From Haplomitrium mnioides (taxonomy: Eukaryota; Marchantiophyta; Haplomitriopsida; Calobryales): a stretch of DNA of 36,087 nt. This document shows positions 8,451-19,216 of this stretch, in pieces. Each line of letters starts with the position of its first letter. Position 1 is the stretch's first letter. A model generated the notes under the pieces. It was given only the letters and a program-made list of their open reading frames with translations, had not been told where the DNA came from and searched no databases. Both the position numbers and the translations under genes were made by a program. The stretch covers positions 1 to 36,087 of the forward strand of contig JBNGIS010017174.1 of the NCBI GenBank assembly GCA_049999725.1, given 5' to 3'.

Positions 8451-8455
8451 GTGTG
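8451..8455. repeat. Candidate left target duplication of the inner gypsy
   Basis: GTGTG precedes the TGTCGGCCGGG terminus. GCGCG follows the other terminus at 17171-17175. Three of five bases agree and the mismatches are transitions, so this is a weak call. The intact LTR reads GGCACGTTG here. Confidence 0.35.
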
Positions 8456-9720
8456 TGTCGGCCGGGTGTGTCTGAGTTTTTTCAATTTTTGTAAATTTTG
8501 AGCGTCTTAGCCTGGTTGATTTCTCCAATTTGTGCTAGCCTGTTGTGTGTTATTACATTTTGTTGTGATATTGTTGTTATGCCAATCTTGCACCTTTCTA
8601 CTCTTTCCCCTTTCCCTTCTCTTCCTTTTTTTTCTACCTTTCCATGTGGATGTCATGAAGCTTGCAAGCCAAGGGGAAGCCCTGTGGAATCCAGAGGAGT
8701 CAGGTAAGAAGGCTAGCATGGGGATCAAAGGAACTTGCAGCAACAGGACAGAGGCAGGGCTGACAAGGGGGCGCAAGAGGGATCAAGCAGATGTGAGAGG
8801 GAGATCAGAAGAAAGGAGCCAGCCACAATTGAGGAAGAATCCACGAGAGGAGTACGGGAGATGAAGGCAAGGGGGTGAATGTCGGGGTGCAGAACGGAGG
8901 AGCCAACCGTTTGGACCACTGCATCCTCAATTCGCAACCATTCATGGCGCACCATACCTTGATAGAGAGAAGAGCTTGAGGCAATCGTAGTGCAATTTAA
9001 ATCAAAGAGAATTAGGCAGAACTAAGGAAGAATGACCTTCGAGAAGTTAACCGACGGCCGTAGTCCCAAGGAGTCCGTGGAGCGCTGTGGAAACGTGGCA
9101 GCCCACCGCACACCAAGGGATTTGACGGATGACGTGGCAGCACCTGCGGGTCCGAAGAGTTTGACGGGATCCAGCCTCCCTACGAGAGGTGACCTAGTTA
9201 ATTTTGTTCTAAATAGCCACCCTAAGTGGGAAAACCACTTAACGGGGATTCAACGGGAAACCCAATTGGAGTCCAAGGGAAGAGGTGTAAAACGGTGACT
9301 TATCATGGGCTTGGCCAGACAAAGATCGAGTAAGGCGAAATGATGATCTATCGCTGATCCGGCGAAGCGGGGGAAAAGTTCGACAGAGTAAAATCTCAAA
9401 GTTCGACAGGAGTCTATGGAGCGCATCGTTTTTATCACAAGGGGATTCCGAATCGGCAATATAGCGAAGGTCTGACCAAACGAAGAGCGGAGGGTGTCGA
9501 AAAGGTGATGGAGCGATGATCCGGCCAGAGGAAGAAGCAAGGGACCAAAAGCTGAAAGGGTGACATATCGCAGTTCTGGAACTGGCGAGGACGAAAGTTC
9601 AACAAGGCAACGCTCAAAGTTTGAAAGGGATCAGTGGGGAGCCAGCCATAGTTCTTATATCAAGCAAATGGTAAGTTAGGTGAAGAGAGCCTCAGTTCTT
9701 ATTGCGAGTGGGTGCCGAAA
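8456..9720 (+). repeat. Left inverted arm (U3 fragment) of the inner element
   Basis: It reads TGTCGGCCGGGTGTGTCTGA and is the reverse complement of 17170-15907 throughout, ending GTGCCGAAA. In a window of about 160 bp (from 9001) I count 15 differences, 14 of them transitions. It carries the same short frames as the right arm (for example GNVAAHRTPRDLTDD against GNAAAHRTPRDLTDD). These are LTR sequence, not genes. Confidence 0.9.
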
Positions 9721-11054
9721 TTTTTTGAGAGCATATATTATTCCCAGCACTTCTCTATCCGTGGGAGAATAATTTTTTTCAGCCGCTGCCAGCAGCCTAC
9801 TAGCAAAATAAATTGGGTGATCTCTCCCTTGGTTGTCCAATTGGCTCAAGACTGCACCAATACAAAAACCTGATACGTCGACCATTACGTGAAATTCAAC
9901 CGACCAATTTGGTGGTACCAACACAGGTGCACTGGCCAGCCTCCTCTTTAGCTCATTGAAGCTGCTCAGCCTTGCTTCGGTGGGCTCAAAGTCACTCCCT
10001 TTTTTGACCATGTCCGTGAGATGGATAGCTACTAAAGCAAATTGATGTATGAACCTCCGATAATAACCCACACACCCCAGAAATCCTTGTACTTGCTGGA
10101 GGTTACTGGGGAATGCCACTCCCATCTAGATCTTCACCTTTTCTTGATCTACCTCAATCCCCCTTGCTGAAATCCGGTGTCCCAACAAGATTCCTTCCTT
10201 TACCACGAAAAAGCACTTACTCGGGTGCAATTTAAGTCTTGTGTCCCGACACCTTTGAAATGTCAATCTCTGATTTTCAAGGTGGTCCTCTGCCTTTCCG
10301 TAGACTACAAAATCATCGATGAATATTTCCAGAAACTTCTACAGGTAATCATGAAACATATTCATCATTAACCGTTGGAATGTTCCCGATGCGTTACACA
10401 ACCCGAAAGGCATTCTCCGAAAGGCAAATACCCCCCATTCTGTCGTGAAAGCTGTCTTCAACTGATCTTCCTGTCTGATCCATATCTGGTTACAGCCAGA
10501 GTAGCCATCCATGAAGCTATAGGCTTCCTGGCCTGCAACTAAATCCAGCACCTCGTCGGTGAAAGGTAAAGGATAATGATCCTTCTTGGTGGCGAGATTT
10601 AACTTTCGGTAATCTTGGCAAACTATACCTTAGGTTTACCATCCAGACCTGGTTTCATAGGGACTACCACGACTGGTGAGACCCATTCACTATTGAGGAC
10701 AGGGTAAGTAAATCCTGCCTCCAATAGTTTGTCTACCTCCTCCTTCACCAGCAATGACATTTTTGGATTTAGTCGGTATTGTCTTTGTCTTACTGGGATG
10801 GCTGAGGGTTCCAAGTCGATACGGTGTTCCCCAAATTTTCTAGGCACTCCTCTCAGGTCTGAATGATGCCACGCAAACACATCCTGAAAATTTCCCAAGG
10901 CTTGTGTCAAGGCGAACTCGTCGGTGGTGGTTAGGCCGAATCCCACTTGGAAAGCCTTCCCTGCTTCGGTTGTTACGGTTCTGTACAGATATGAGCTGAT
11001 GGACTCTGGGCTGCCCCTCAATTGAAGGTCTGCCCCAGGTTCCAGCACTGCCAA
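9712..11054 (-). pseudogene. Inner gypsy: reverse transcriptase and truncated RNase H
   Basis: Reading down the minus strand, the RT begins RQYRLNPKMSLLVKEEVDKL and NSEWVSPVVVVPMKPG, continues CQDYRK, GYSGCNQIWI and FAFRRMPFGLCNASGTFQRL, and reaches the active site FLEIFIDDFVVY (10312-10323), a YxDD-type box with both Asp kept. The connection VQGFLGCVGYYRRFI and the RNase H start DVSGFCIGAVLSQ follow, then DREVLGIIYALKKFRH. The frame ends there, at the join to the inverted LTR. RNase H keeps the first Asp and the Glu but lacks its later catalytic residues. A one-base loss near 10620 and stops at 10336 and 10126 break the frame. Confidence 0.9.
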
Positions 11055-11069
11055 TTGCTGCCCACATTG

Positions 11070-11992
11070 CTAAAATTCGTGTTGGCTTTTTCCATGCTCC
11101 GGTTCATTCCTCTCACCAATTATCGGTGTTTCCTCGGAATGCTCAGGTTGGGTCAACTCCCCGCTGAATTCAGGTTTATTGGCTTCAATTTCCTGGGCGG
11201 CAACATGGTATATAGGAATTTCCAGAGTTGCTGCTCTGTCCAGAAGTTCCTCCTCCGTTACTTGGTGCAGGTATTGCACCCAGAATGTCCCTTCCTTGTC
11301 TGAAGTCTCGTCCGTGGTCCACTCCGTGTCATAGGGCTGATCTGAGCTGGTTTCCCCTTGGTGTTTGGGGCTGCCATAGTGCACCACAATACACGGCTGT
11401 CCAAACCTCAAGGTCTTTGTGCCCCAATCGTGAGTCACTTTGGCCCCGTATAACCAGGGTCTCCCAATCAACACAGAATAAGGTGAAGTGTTGGCTGGCC
11501 TCATAACCAGATAGTTTAGTGCAAAATCCACGCCCCTATACAGGTTGGGATATTCATTAGAGCGCCCAATGGCTTGACTCTTGATCCATCCGCCAGTCTC
11601 ATGATTCTGGCCGTCGGTTCAAAGGTCTTATACCCCAATTTGTGGGTTGTGTCCTCGACCATTATGTTCACTCCAGCTCCCCCATCAATTGGTACAAACA
11701 TCAGAGTGCAACCAGCAATCTGAATGTCGATTTTGGGTGCTCCCCGGTCCTCATAGACCATCATGGCATTGGCTAAGGTTCCTACGAGGGGTAACTTCCG
11801 CCTGCGCCTAGGTCCCATCAGCAACTCCCTCAATTGTCGCCGGTACACTGGACTGTCCCTCATTAGCTGACCTATAGTTGCTGTGACCGGGCAGTCCCTC
11901 ACGTCACGTTGAATGCTATAAGGTAGAAGCGCTACCGCCCCATCTAGCTCTTTTCTGATCAGCGGCTCTGCTGGCTTTTTCAGATCTCGCAA
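11070..11992 (-). pseudogene. Inner gypsy: aspartic protease region
   Basis: The protein reads PYSIQRDVRDCPVTATIGQL, then EIDIQIA-type sequence and FVPIDGGAGVNIM at about 11660-11696. DGGA takes the place of the D-T/S-G active site of retropepsins. A conserved tail (LADGSRVKPLG, later SVLIGRPWLYGAKV) follows. A frameshift near 11520-11545 separates the two parts. Downstream is an acidic linker to the RT. The outer element has the same arrangement, so this is the normal layout of the family. Confidence 0.8.
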
Positions 11993-11999
11993 GGTCTAA

Positions 12000-13649
12000 T
12001 CAGCCGCCTCCTTGGCCTCTGCAGCTTCTAGGACTTCTAGTTGTCTTTTGACGCTCTCTTGTTGTTGGGGGCAAAATAATTTCGGGTGGTTTCGTTGAAA
12101 ATCGAAATCCTGGTCGGTTGGGATTCTGGTCGGTGGATCTGTCTTGTCCCCCCCCCCCTCTCTTCTTGTTGGACTGGTCCCTTCTGGCCTCTTTGGCTTT
12201 CTTCCTAGATCCCCTAGTTGTCACCTTGAAACAGTCCTCCACAAGTGCTGCCTCCCATCTAGGCAAATCGGTAGAGTGTTCCCACTCCGTGTGCACACAT
12301 TGCACATTTGCGGTGGATGTTTCGGCCACTTGGCCAGCAGGTGGTTCAGGCTGTCTGTTCACATGGCAGTAGGGTGTTGTGTGCCCCTCCTTCTTGCAGG
12401 TAGTACACAGTCTTGCTGGCATCCCCCACCCTTGTTTCCTTGGTTCGGGGCAATTCGGCGATATATGACAGGGTTGGCCGCAATTCCAGCAAACCATGAT
12501 TCGTGTGCGGGCTGCCCTCTCCCCTGCATTATTTTCTGGCCTGGGCTGAGCCCATGTGGTCTGCTGGTTCAGTCCAGGGGCCAGCGGCCTGCCCATCATA
12601 GTTCGGGGGTTTGAAGCGATTTGGTACACATTTTCGGGTGGTTCCTCCGGTACGAATTCCACCTCTTCTCGAACATACTCTGGTTCCTCCCTAATATATT
12701 GGACAGTGGAGGCTTCCAAAGGCCATTCATGGTTAGCGTGGCCGTGCTTACCGCATCTCACACACCACACATGCGCTCTCGTGGAGCTCACTTTTTTGCC
12801 TTCAGCTTTCAACCTGGCAAATTGGATGGATAAGGCTTCTAGTTTTCGGTTCACATCTTCCATTGGGTCGACTGCTGGTTTCTTCTTGGGAATTACAGCC
12901 AGGTTGAGGGTTTCCTTATCCTTCCCACTCTTTTTGTGCTTTCAGTGTTTTTCCCTTTTCTTCTTTTTATGTGATTTCTTTTTCTTTTTCTTACGACGCT
13001 CGTCATCAGAACTCTCCTCGGAGCTCTTACTTTCAGATTCTGAGGAAGAAGAACTTTCAGAATCAGAATCACTGTCATCCTCACTAGATGAAGATCTTGA
13101 TCTATAAATAATTTTAGTCTTCTTCCTGGCGCTCACTACCACTGCTCGAATGAAGGAATGGGACAGCGCCACTGCATCTTCCAAGGTAGGTGGGTTATTC
13201 TGCCTTACCCACTCCCCTACTCGCCTTGGCAAGGCTGAAACAAACCAAGAGCAGAGCTGGCCATTTTCAGGAGTGGGATTTAGTCGCCTCGCCAGCCGCT
13301 AGAATTGCTGCAGGAATTTCGTGAGTGATTCTTTCTTCTTCATCGAAAGTTGGCCGATTTTGATGAGGGCTTCATCCCCTCCTCCCAATTTCCTGAACTC
13401 TTTCAAGAACAGAGGTTCACATAGGTCCAAGTTATCTTGGACAGCGTTCGGCAGTCCCAGGAACCAAGGCCCTGCTTCACCCTTTAGCACACCAGGGAGT
13501 ATGGTGGTCATAATGGCCCGTTCGCCATTCGCCTTTGTTGTCCCTTCAAATTCGACGATCCAATCATCTGGATCTTCTCTGGTGGTGCCTCGGAATGGGA
13601 CATATTGGCACCTGGCCCTTTGGACAATACGCCCATTCAAGCCATCCAT
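12000..13649 (-). pseudogene. Inner gypsy: gag with CCHC zinc knuckles
   Basis: The frame starts MDGLNGRIVQRARCQYVPFR, with the capsid-type stretch DPDDWIVEFEGTTKANGERA and PRRVGEWVRQ. An Arg/Ser/Lys-rich low-complexity segment follows (about 13130-12940), then three zinc knuckles: CVRCGKHGHANHEW (final Cys replaced by Trp), CWNCGQPCHISPNC and CTTCKKEGHTTPYC. In-frame stops are at about 13299 and 12942. A frameshift near 12070 separates it from the protease frame. A run of C at about 12150 on the + strand codes for glycines here. The product would package the element's RNA. Confidence 0.88.
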
Positions 13650-13807
13650 GATACTAGAACAGCAAGATTTCTGGTCTCAGATTTTTTAGCTCAGAATTTC
13701 TGGCTCCTAGGTTGCAGTGGATTTGTACTCAAAAAGACAAGTTTGGTGGCTCCCTCTGTTTTCGGCCCTTCAAGGCAACAACCTTACTGGACTTTTGACA
13801 GGCATAT

Positions 13808-13823
13808 CCCATCGTGGTTGCCA
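13808..13823 (-). promoter_or_regulatory. Candidate primer binding site of the inner gypsy
   Basis: On the minus strand TGGCAACCACGATGGG lies 12 bases after the LTR end, starting with the TGG expected opposite a tRNA CCA end. It differs from the site of the outer and third elements. I cannot name the tRNA. Confidence 0.45.
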
Positions 13824-13835
13824 AAATTTTTGTAA

Positions 13836-16800
13836 TGTCAGCCTCCTGGTCGGAGCTTTAACTCTTTTCCGACAGAGTTTCCCCCGATTAAGAGCTGACT
13901 TAGTGTTTCGGGACGTTTTATGGGAGGGGCTTTGCACCAAATGGACCCCAACTTCTATTTACCAACGCAGGAGTGCTGCACAACCTCGACAACACCCAAG
14001 CACACACTCCACTGCCCACAGAGGTGGTTCACACTATGTCTTCAGGCCTTAACCTTGGAAGGTGCCACTTGGAAGACAAGGGCAGTTAGAACAGAGCAGC
14101 TGATTTTGGTCTGCAAGGGCCTCTTGGTGAGTCTTTCAGTAGCCACCTTGCTCATTCACATGCATTTCTCAAGGACACACACAGGTGGATAGATACGCTG
14201 CTGAATGAATTCCGAACTATACTTCAGAGCCTAGATCTGGACCCAATCACCTTGTACACATAAGGGAAATAGATCCCAACATCCAATTATTACAATATAA
14301 TGCGGTTAGTCCTGACTTCCCTTGTCCAGGGTGTCCTCAGAATCTGATAAATGGAATGCATGCCCTCTAAAACTGAGAACCTCACCAATTTACAAACAAA
14401 ACACGAATCTAACAACACACATAAACATAAACACACGTACACCTACGCCCTGTCCTGCCAACATTGCATGCCTTGTTCACCTCTCAAGAACCAATCTCTC
14501 CTCCAACTTTCCTTCTGCAACTCCAACCTTCCTCTTACTCCTCACCCACGCACTCTTAGCTAGATAGTTTTTCAACTTCCCTCGCGGGAAGCCCTGAATT
14601 TACTTCCTTAGGCTTGGAAGAGGTTTTCTTTAACTTCCACCTCTGGAAGACAGCCCTCCCAGTTGTTGGATCACCCACTCCACCCGAGAATTGGCTGGAT
14701 CTTCCACGTAGAGCGCAGACACTAACGTGACCACTCCTCTCCCTTCTCCACAAGATTGTAATACCAGCAACCCTCTCCAAATGCTGTTGGGACTGATCTC
14801 CTGCACAAATCAAAGTTGAGACGACACCAGGACCCCCCCTCATGAAATACAAATCAAAAGAATCCTCTTCTCCTCTGAGTGTTGGTCCACCTCCAAATGT
14901 TGGTCCACCGTCAAATGTGAGTACACCTGAGTAGTCTGACCCTCTAGAGTCTCATGCTCAGCGATTCCCAACACCTCCTCAGTCCACCTCCACCCTGTGA
15001 TGGCCTTCTTTCACGAGTCCACCCACTTCACCCAAGGTCTCACCAGAACTCTCTCCTTCGTATCCCGCTGCTTTCTCTGCACCAAAAAATAGTCCCCATA
15101 GCTTCAGCGCAAGCAAGTCTATCCCCACGCTCATTTCCCCTCCAGCCTCCACGATTCATCACCGCCCTTCCTTGAAGGTCCGTGTTTCACTTATCCCACG
15201 GTGGAGAGGTGTATCCCGCCTTTTTACGTGGCTCGTAGGTGGGTTTTTTACCAAATTCAGAGGCTGAAAATGATGCCAATAGCTGCGCCTTGTCATTTTC
15301 TTTCCAACAAGACTGATTTAATGTGAAACTGACATCTGTAGCTCTCGTAATCCACATTTGAATGGACATACCTTTTTCCTTTGTTTTTTCCTCGTTTTAG
15401 CTTGACAACCCGTGAGATCCTTCGGGCGTTAGACAGCTGACACATGGTGCGTCAAGGGAGCCTGTTGGATTCCTCGGAATCCGTAAAGCTGAAGATTCTT
15501 GACGAATCTCTAATATTTCCGCAGATTCTCAGATTCCGCAGAGGTGCCACGCAATCCGCAAAGATTCAATATTCCCAAAGAATCTCTAATATTCCCGCAG
15601 ATTCACAGAGGCCCGCATGAGCGCCACATAATCCGCAAAATGCCCTGAAACCCCGTTGTCGCTTCTCGGAATCTCACTGTCACTTCGCGGAACCCCACAG
15701 TCGCCTTTTGGAACCCCGCCGTTGCTTCTCGGAATCCCGCAACGTCATCCGTTGCCGCGCCGTCTGACGCCGCCCCGCAAGGGGGTAGGCGAACCGACGC
15801 AATTGACTAGATTCCGCGGTTGACCCGCGCTGACTCCTCTTCTGCGGATGCCACGTCATCCGCAAAATAGTCCCTCGCTGAGTAAGAACGTTACCTATTA
15901 TTGCCGTTTCGGCACCCGCTCGCAATAAGAACTGAAGCTCCCTTTGCCTAACTTACCATTTGCTTGATATAAGAACTATGGCTGGCTCCCAACTGATCCC
16001 TTTCAAACTTTCAACATTGCTCTGTTGAACTTTCGTCCTCGTCAGTTCCAAAACTACGATATGCCACCCTTTCGGCTTTTGGTCCCTTGCTTCTTCCTCT
16101 GGCCGGATCGTTGCTCCATCACCTTTTTGGCAACCTCCGCTCTTTGTCTTGTCAGACCTTTGCCATATCGTCGATTCGAAATCCCCTTGTGATAAGAATG
16201 ATGTGCTCCACAGACTCCCGTCGAACTTTGAGATTTTACTCTGTCGAACTTTTCCCCCGCTTCGCTGGATCAGCGATAGATCATCATTTCATCTTGCTCG
16301 CTCTTTGTCTGGCCGGGCTCGTGATAAGTCACCATTTTGCACCTCTTCCCTTGGACTCCAGTTGGGCTTCCTGTTGAATCCCCGTTAAGTGGTCTTCCCA
16401 CTTAGGGTGGATGTTCAGAACCAAATTAACTGGGTCACCTCTTGTAGGGAGGCTGGATCCCGTCGAACTCTTCGGACCTGCAGGTGCTGCCATGTCGTCC
16501 GTCAAATCCCTTGGTGTGCGGTGGGCTGCCGCGTTTCCGCAGCGCTCCATGGACTCCTCGGGACTGCGGCCGTCGGTTAACTTCCCGAAGATTGTTCTTC
16601 CTTAGTTCTATCTTATTCTCTTTGATTTAAATTGCACTGCGATTGCCTCAAGCTTTTCTCTCTATCAAGGTATGGTGCGCCACAAATGGTCACAAATTGA
16701 GGATGCAGTGGTCCAAACGATTGGCTCCTCTGTTCTGCACCCCGACATTCACCCCCTCACCTTCATCTCCCGTACTCCTCTCGTGGATTCTTCCGCGATT

Positions 16801-17170
16801 GTGGTTGGCTCCTTTCTTCTGATCTCCCTCTCACATTTGCTTGATCCCTCTTGCGCCCCCTTGTCAGCCCTGCTTCTGTCCTGTTGCTGCAAGTTCCTTT
16901 GATCCCCCTGCTAGCCTTCTTACTTGACTCATTTGGATTCCACAAGGCTCCCCCTTGGCTTGCAGGCTTCCTGACATCCACAGGGAAAGGTAGAAAAGAA
17001 AGGAAGAGAAGGGAAAGGGGAAAGAGTAGAAAGGTGCAGGATTGGCATAACAACAATATCACAAAAAATGTAATAGCACACAACATGCTAGCACAAACTG
17101 GAGAAATCAACTAGGCTAAGACGCTCAGAATTTACAAAAATTGAAAAAACTCAAACACACCCGGCCGACA
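13836..17170 (-). repeat. Inner gypsy 5' LTR (3335 bp)
   Basis: On the + strand it starts TGTCAGCCTCC next to the primer binding site and ends CCCGGCCGACA (TG...CA). Stretches such as TTTTTCAACTTCCCTCGCG and CTCTGGAAGACAGCCCTC match the outer LTR and the third element's LTR, so all three are one broad family. Positions 15440-15800 hold short GC-rich repeats (GGAACCCCGCCGTTGCTTCTC type). The outer 1264 bp (15907-17170) is the right inverted arm. Confidence 0.8.
15907..17170 (-). repeat. Right inverted arm of the inner element
   Basis: This is the first 1264 bp of the LTR (U3), the reverse complement of 8456-9720. Its inner border is TTTCGGCAC at 15907-15915. Beyond that, identity with the left arm stops while the LTR carries on. 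Confidence 0.9.
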
Positions 17171-17668
17171 GCGCGGCCATCTGAAAGCTTGCGTTGCAGC
17201 ATTCCCCTTACTTGCGGTCCCTTCCACTGTTGTCGATCGTTGATCTCCACCCCGCATCTCTGGTTCTCCTCCTCTGGTCCTCGATCATTCTTCACTTCCG
17301 AGGTCGCCTCTGGTGATCGCTCCATTTCCTCCCTACTCTGGCATTGATCCTCGCATTTTAGTCATGCTCGCAGGCTCAAGTCCGCTTCCTTCAAATTTTA
17401 GTGGTGCCTCCATTCGCCGGCTGCCACAGCTCCATTCTCCCACTCCGAAGCAATCCCTCGAGCCTTTCTTTTGTCGATCTCCCTTCCTTCCTCGCTAGGG
17501 CCCAATTCCACTCCTCTGGTCCAGGCGATCCGGCGATCCACTCTTACTCGCTGATTGGAGTTGATCCGCTGCTTCTAGGGTATTTAAACACTTATGAGAG
17601 AGGAATCGCCCCACTATGACCTTCGATTCCATGAATTCTTCCCTAGTGCCTCATGTCACCGGCTCACA
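17171..17668 (-). repeat. Outer gypsy 3' LTR, U3 side (second segment)
   Basis: It continues the LTR interrupted at 8455, from GCGCGGCCATCTGAAAGC to CACCGGCTCACA at 17668. It matches 26125-26636 of the 5' LTR, including TTAAACACTTATGAGAGAGG. Together with 5964-8455 it makes an LTR of about 2990 bp. Confidence 0.88.
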
Positions 17669-17684
17669 TAACTCTCCCTTTAAG
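17669..17684 (-). promoter_or_regulatory. Polypurine tract of the outer gypsy
   Basis: On the minus strand TTAAAGGGAGAGTTA directly precedes the 3' LTR start TGTGAGCC. The position suits the plus-strand priming site. Confidence 0.5.
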
Positions 17685-17789
17685 TGTGAAGCGTCCCTAT
17701 GAACACCCGTCTCTGTTCATCAATTCTGCTGGTTGACTCCTCCGAAGTGGTCGCTGCCTGGCTAGACACAAAGTTGCCATAGTGCAATT

Positions 17790-17905
17790 TCACAAACTCA
17801 TACACTCACACACCCCCACCCCCCACAGTCACACACCCAGCACACTCACCACTTACTCACCCTCACCACCCCGACACACCCAACACACTCACACCTACCA
17901 ACTTG
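17790..17905. repeat. CA-rich low-complexity stretch
   Basis: CACACACCC and ACTCACC motifs recur for about 115 bp between the integrase stop and the polypurine tract of the outer element. I see no coding signal in 17685-17948. Confidence 0.6.
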
Positions 17906-17948
17906 GAATCTCCAAACGGATCGACCTCGATCCCCCTCCTTCTTCCTC

Positions 17949-19216
17949 CTAGTTCACGTACCTCTTGAGGCAGTCAAAATGTACTCGATTGGCGAATTTT
18001 TGCCCCTCCAATGTTTCCAATTCTGCTGACCCGTTTCGATGTAACCTCTGCAAAACAAAGAGGCCCATCTGCCTGGTGTGTAACTTCCTTAGGAAGTGCA
18101 CAAAGTGGCTGTCATACAACAACACCAGGTTCCCCTCACAAAGATCTTTTGGTTTTAGACCCTTGTCATGTTGTTGCTTCCGCAGTCTCTGTTGGTGCTC
18201 CAACCTCCCCCGGGCTTGCTCTCGAGCTTCCTCCAAACCATCCTCTCCTCCTCCAACAATCTTCTGGTTGGCACTTTATACTCTATCGGCACCAGAGTGT
18301 ATTGTCCAAAGACCAAGAAATAGAGGCAATAGCCAGTGGTGGTCTTACAAGCCAGGTTATAGGCATGGGTTGCTATTAGCAGCTTGAGGTCCCAGTCCGC
18401 CTTGTTTGTTGCCACCGTTTTGTTGAGGATCTTATCCATGATCCCGTTTGCCCTCTCTATGAGCCCGTTAGACTTTGGAAGGTAAGCTATAGTGCGGCGG
18501 TGGTTGACCAGGTATCTTGAGGTCAGGTCCTTGATTACCTAGTTGATGAATTGCGTACCCTGGTCACTCACTAGCTCCAGCCGGGGCCCAAACCTGCAAA
18601 ATAACTGCTCATATAGGAAGGTTGCCACTGTCTTGGCATCATCCTTCCGAGTGGCTTTGGCTTCCACGCATTTCGTGGCATAATTCGTAGCCAACAGAAT
18701 GTACTTGTTGCCCATGCAGGTGGATGGTGCAATCGGCCCGATGAAATCAATTCCCCATTTTTCAAAGGGTGCCAAGGGAATAATTGGGACCAAGGGGTGA
18801 TGCTGGTTAGTTGCTAGCCTCCCTATCCTCTAGCACTTGTTGCATCTCTTCACATAGAAGTGCACATCCTTGTGAATTGTAGGCCACCAATACCCTGCAT
18901 CCAGAATTTTTCTTATGGTGGCATCCACTGCAAAATGGCCTCCCACCTCCTCCCCATGCAAGGCCTGCATCACCACCGTGGATTGATCCCGCTCCAAGCA
19001 TCGTCTAATCATTCCCTCGTAGCCCCGCTTATGCAACACTCCCTTTATCAGCAGGTATGGCTTCATCTTTCAGAGGAACACAACAACTTCCTCTCTGCTG
19101 CTGCCTTTCAAAATTTGAGCTGAAAGGAGGAATTCGGTTATGGCAGCATACTCTGTGGGTCTTCCAGCTTTGACCTGGAATAGATCTTCATTTGAGAATG
19201 CACCATTTACCTCCTC
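17949..19216 (-). pseudogene. Outer gypsy: integrase
   Basis: Minus-strand reading gives the zinc-binding HHCC module (LHGEEVGGHFAVDATIRKIL ending RCNKC, 19066-18830). The catalytic core follows with all three acidic residues in place: WGIDFIGP, LVSDQGTQFIN and NGLIERANG. The C-terminal part (EQARGRLEHQQRLRKQQHDK, NLVLLYDSHF, HFDCLKRYVN) ends at 17949. Stops lie near 19070, 18827, 18539 and 18464, and a frameshift between 18236 and 18290 separates the C-terminal part. I see no chromodomain. The enzyme would insert the cDNA. Confidence 0.9.

Larger units (their letters stand above)
5964..8455 (-). repeat. Outer gypsy 3' LTR, U5 side (first segment)
   Basis: The sequence matches 23572-26080 segment by segment: TGTCACTCC..., the TTCACCTTACAAGCCTTTCC stretch, the 24-bp and 39-bp repeat blocks and GAAGTGGTTT near the break. 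It stops at 8455, inside the stretch that reads TTCCTGCTTCTGGCACG in the intact LTR. The rest continues at 17171. ORFs within it, including a Ser/Glu-rich one at 7119-7595, are not supported by the other LTR. Confidence 0.9.
8456..17170 (-). mobile_element. Inner aberrant gypsy element with inverted U3 ends
   Basis: The 8715-bp insert lies in the outer element's 3' LTR. On the minus strand it has one full 5' LTR (17170-13836), a candidate primer binding site, gag, protease, RT and the first half of RNase H. It then breaks at GTGCCGAAA (9712-9720) and continues as an inverted copy of the first 1.26 kb of its own LTR (8456-9720). The second half of RNase H, integrase and a normal 3' LTR are absent. 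Both outer ends are therefore the same U3 start, TGTCGGCCGGG, in opposite orientation. The junction lies in a 9-bp identity, TTTCGGCAC, shared by the LTR and the RNase H coding sequence. The arrangement suggests a joined or template-switched cDNA that integrated through two U3 ends. Confidence 0.85.

Noticed and set aside
8532-8864. Small proteins in the inverted arms (8532-8864, 9032-9298 and their mirror images)
   Set aside because: They are LTR sequence. Frames differ between the arms in length and start, with no coding signature.
12118-13107. Plus-strand frames of up to 183 codons
   Set aside because: They are shadows of the minus-strand gag low-complexity and zinc-knuckle regions.
8456-17170. 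Foldback or TIR DNA transposon with 1.26-kb inverted ends
   Set aside because: The arms are the U3 part of an LTR, the interior is gypsy gag-pol, and no transposase is present.
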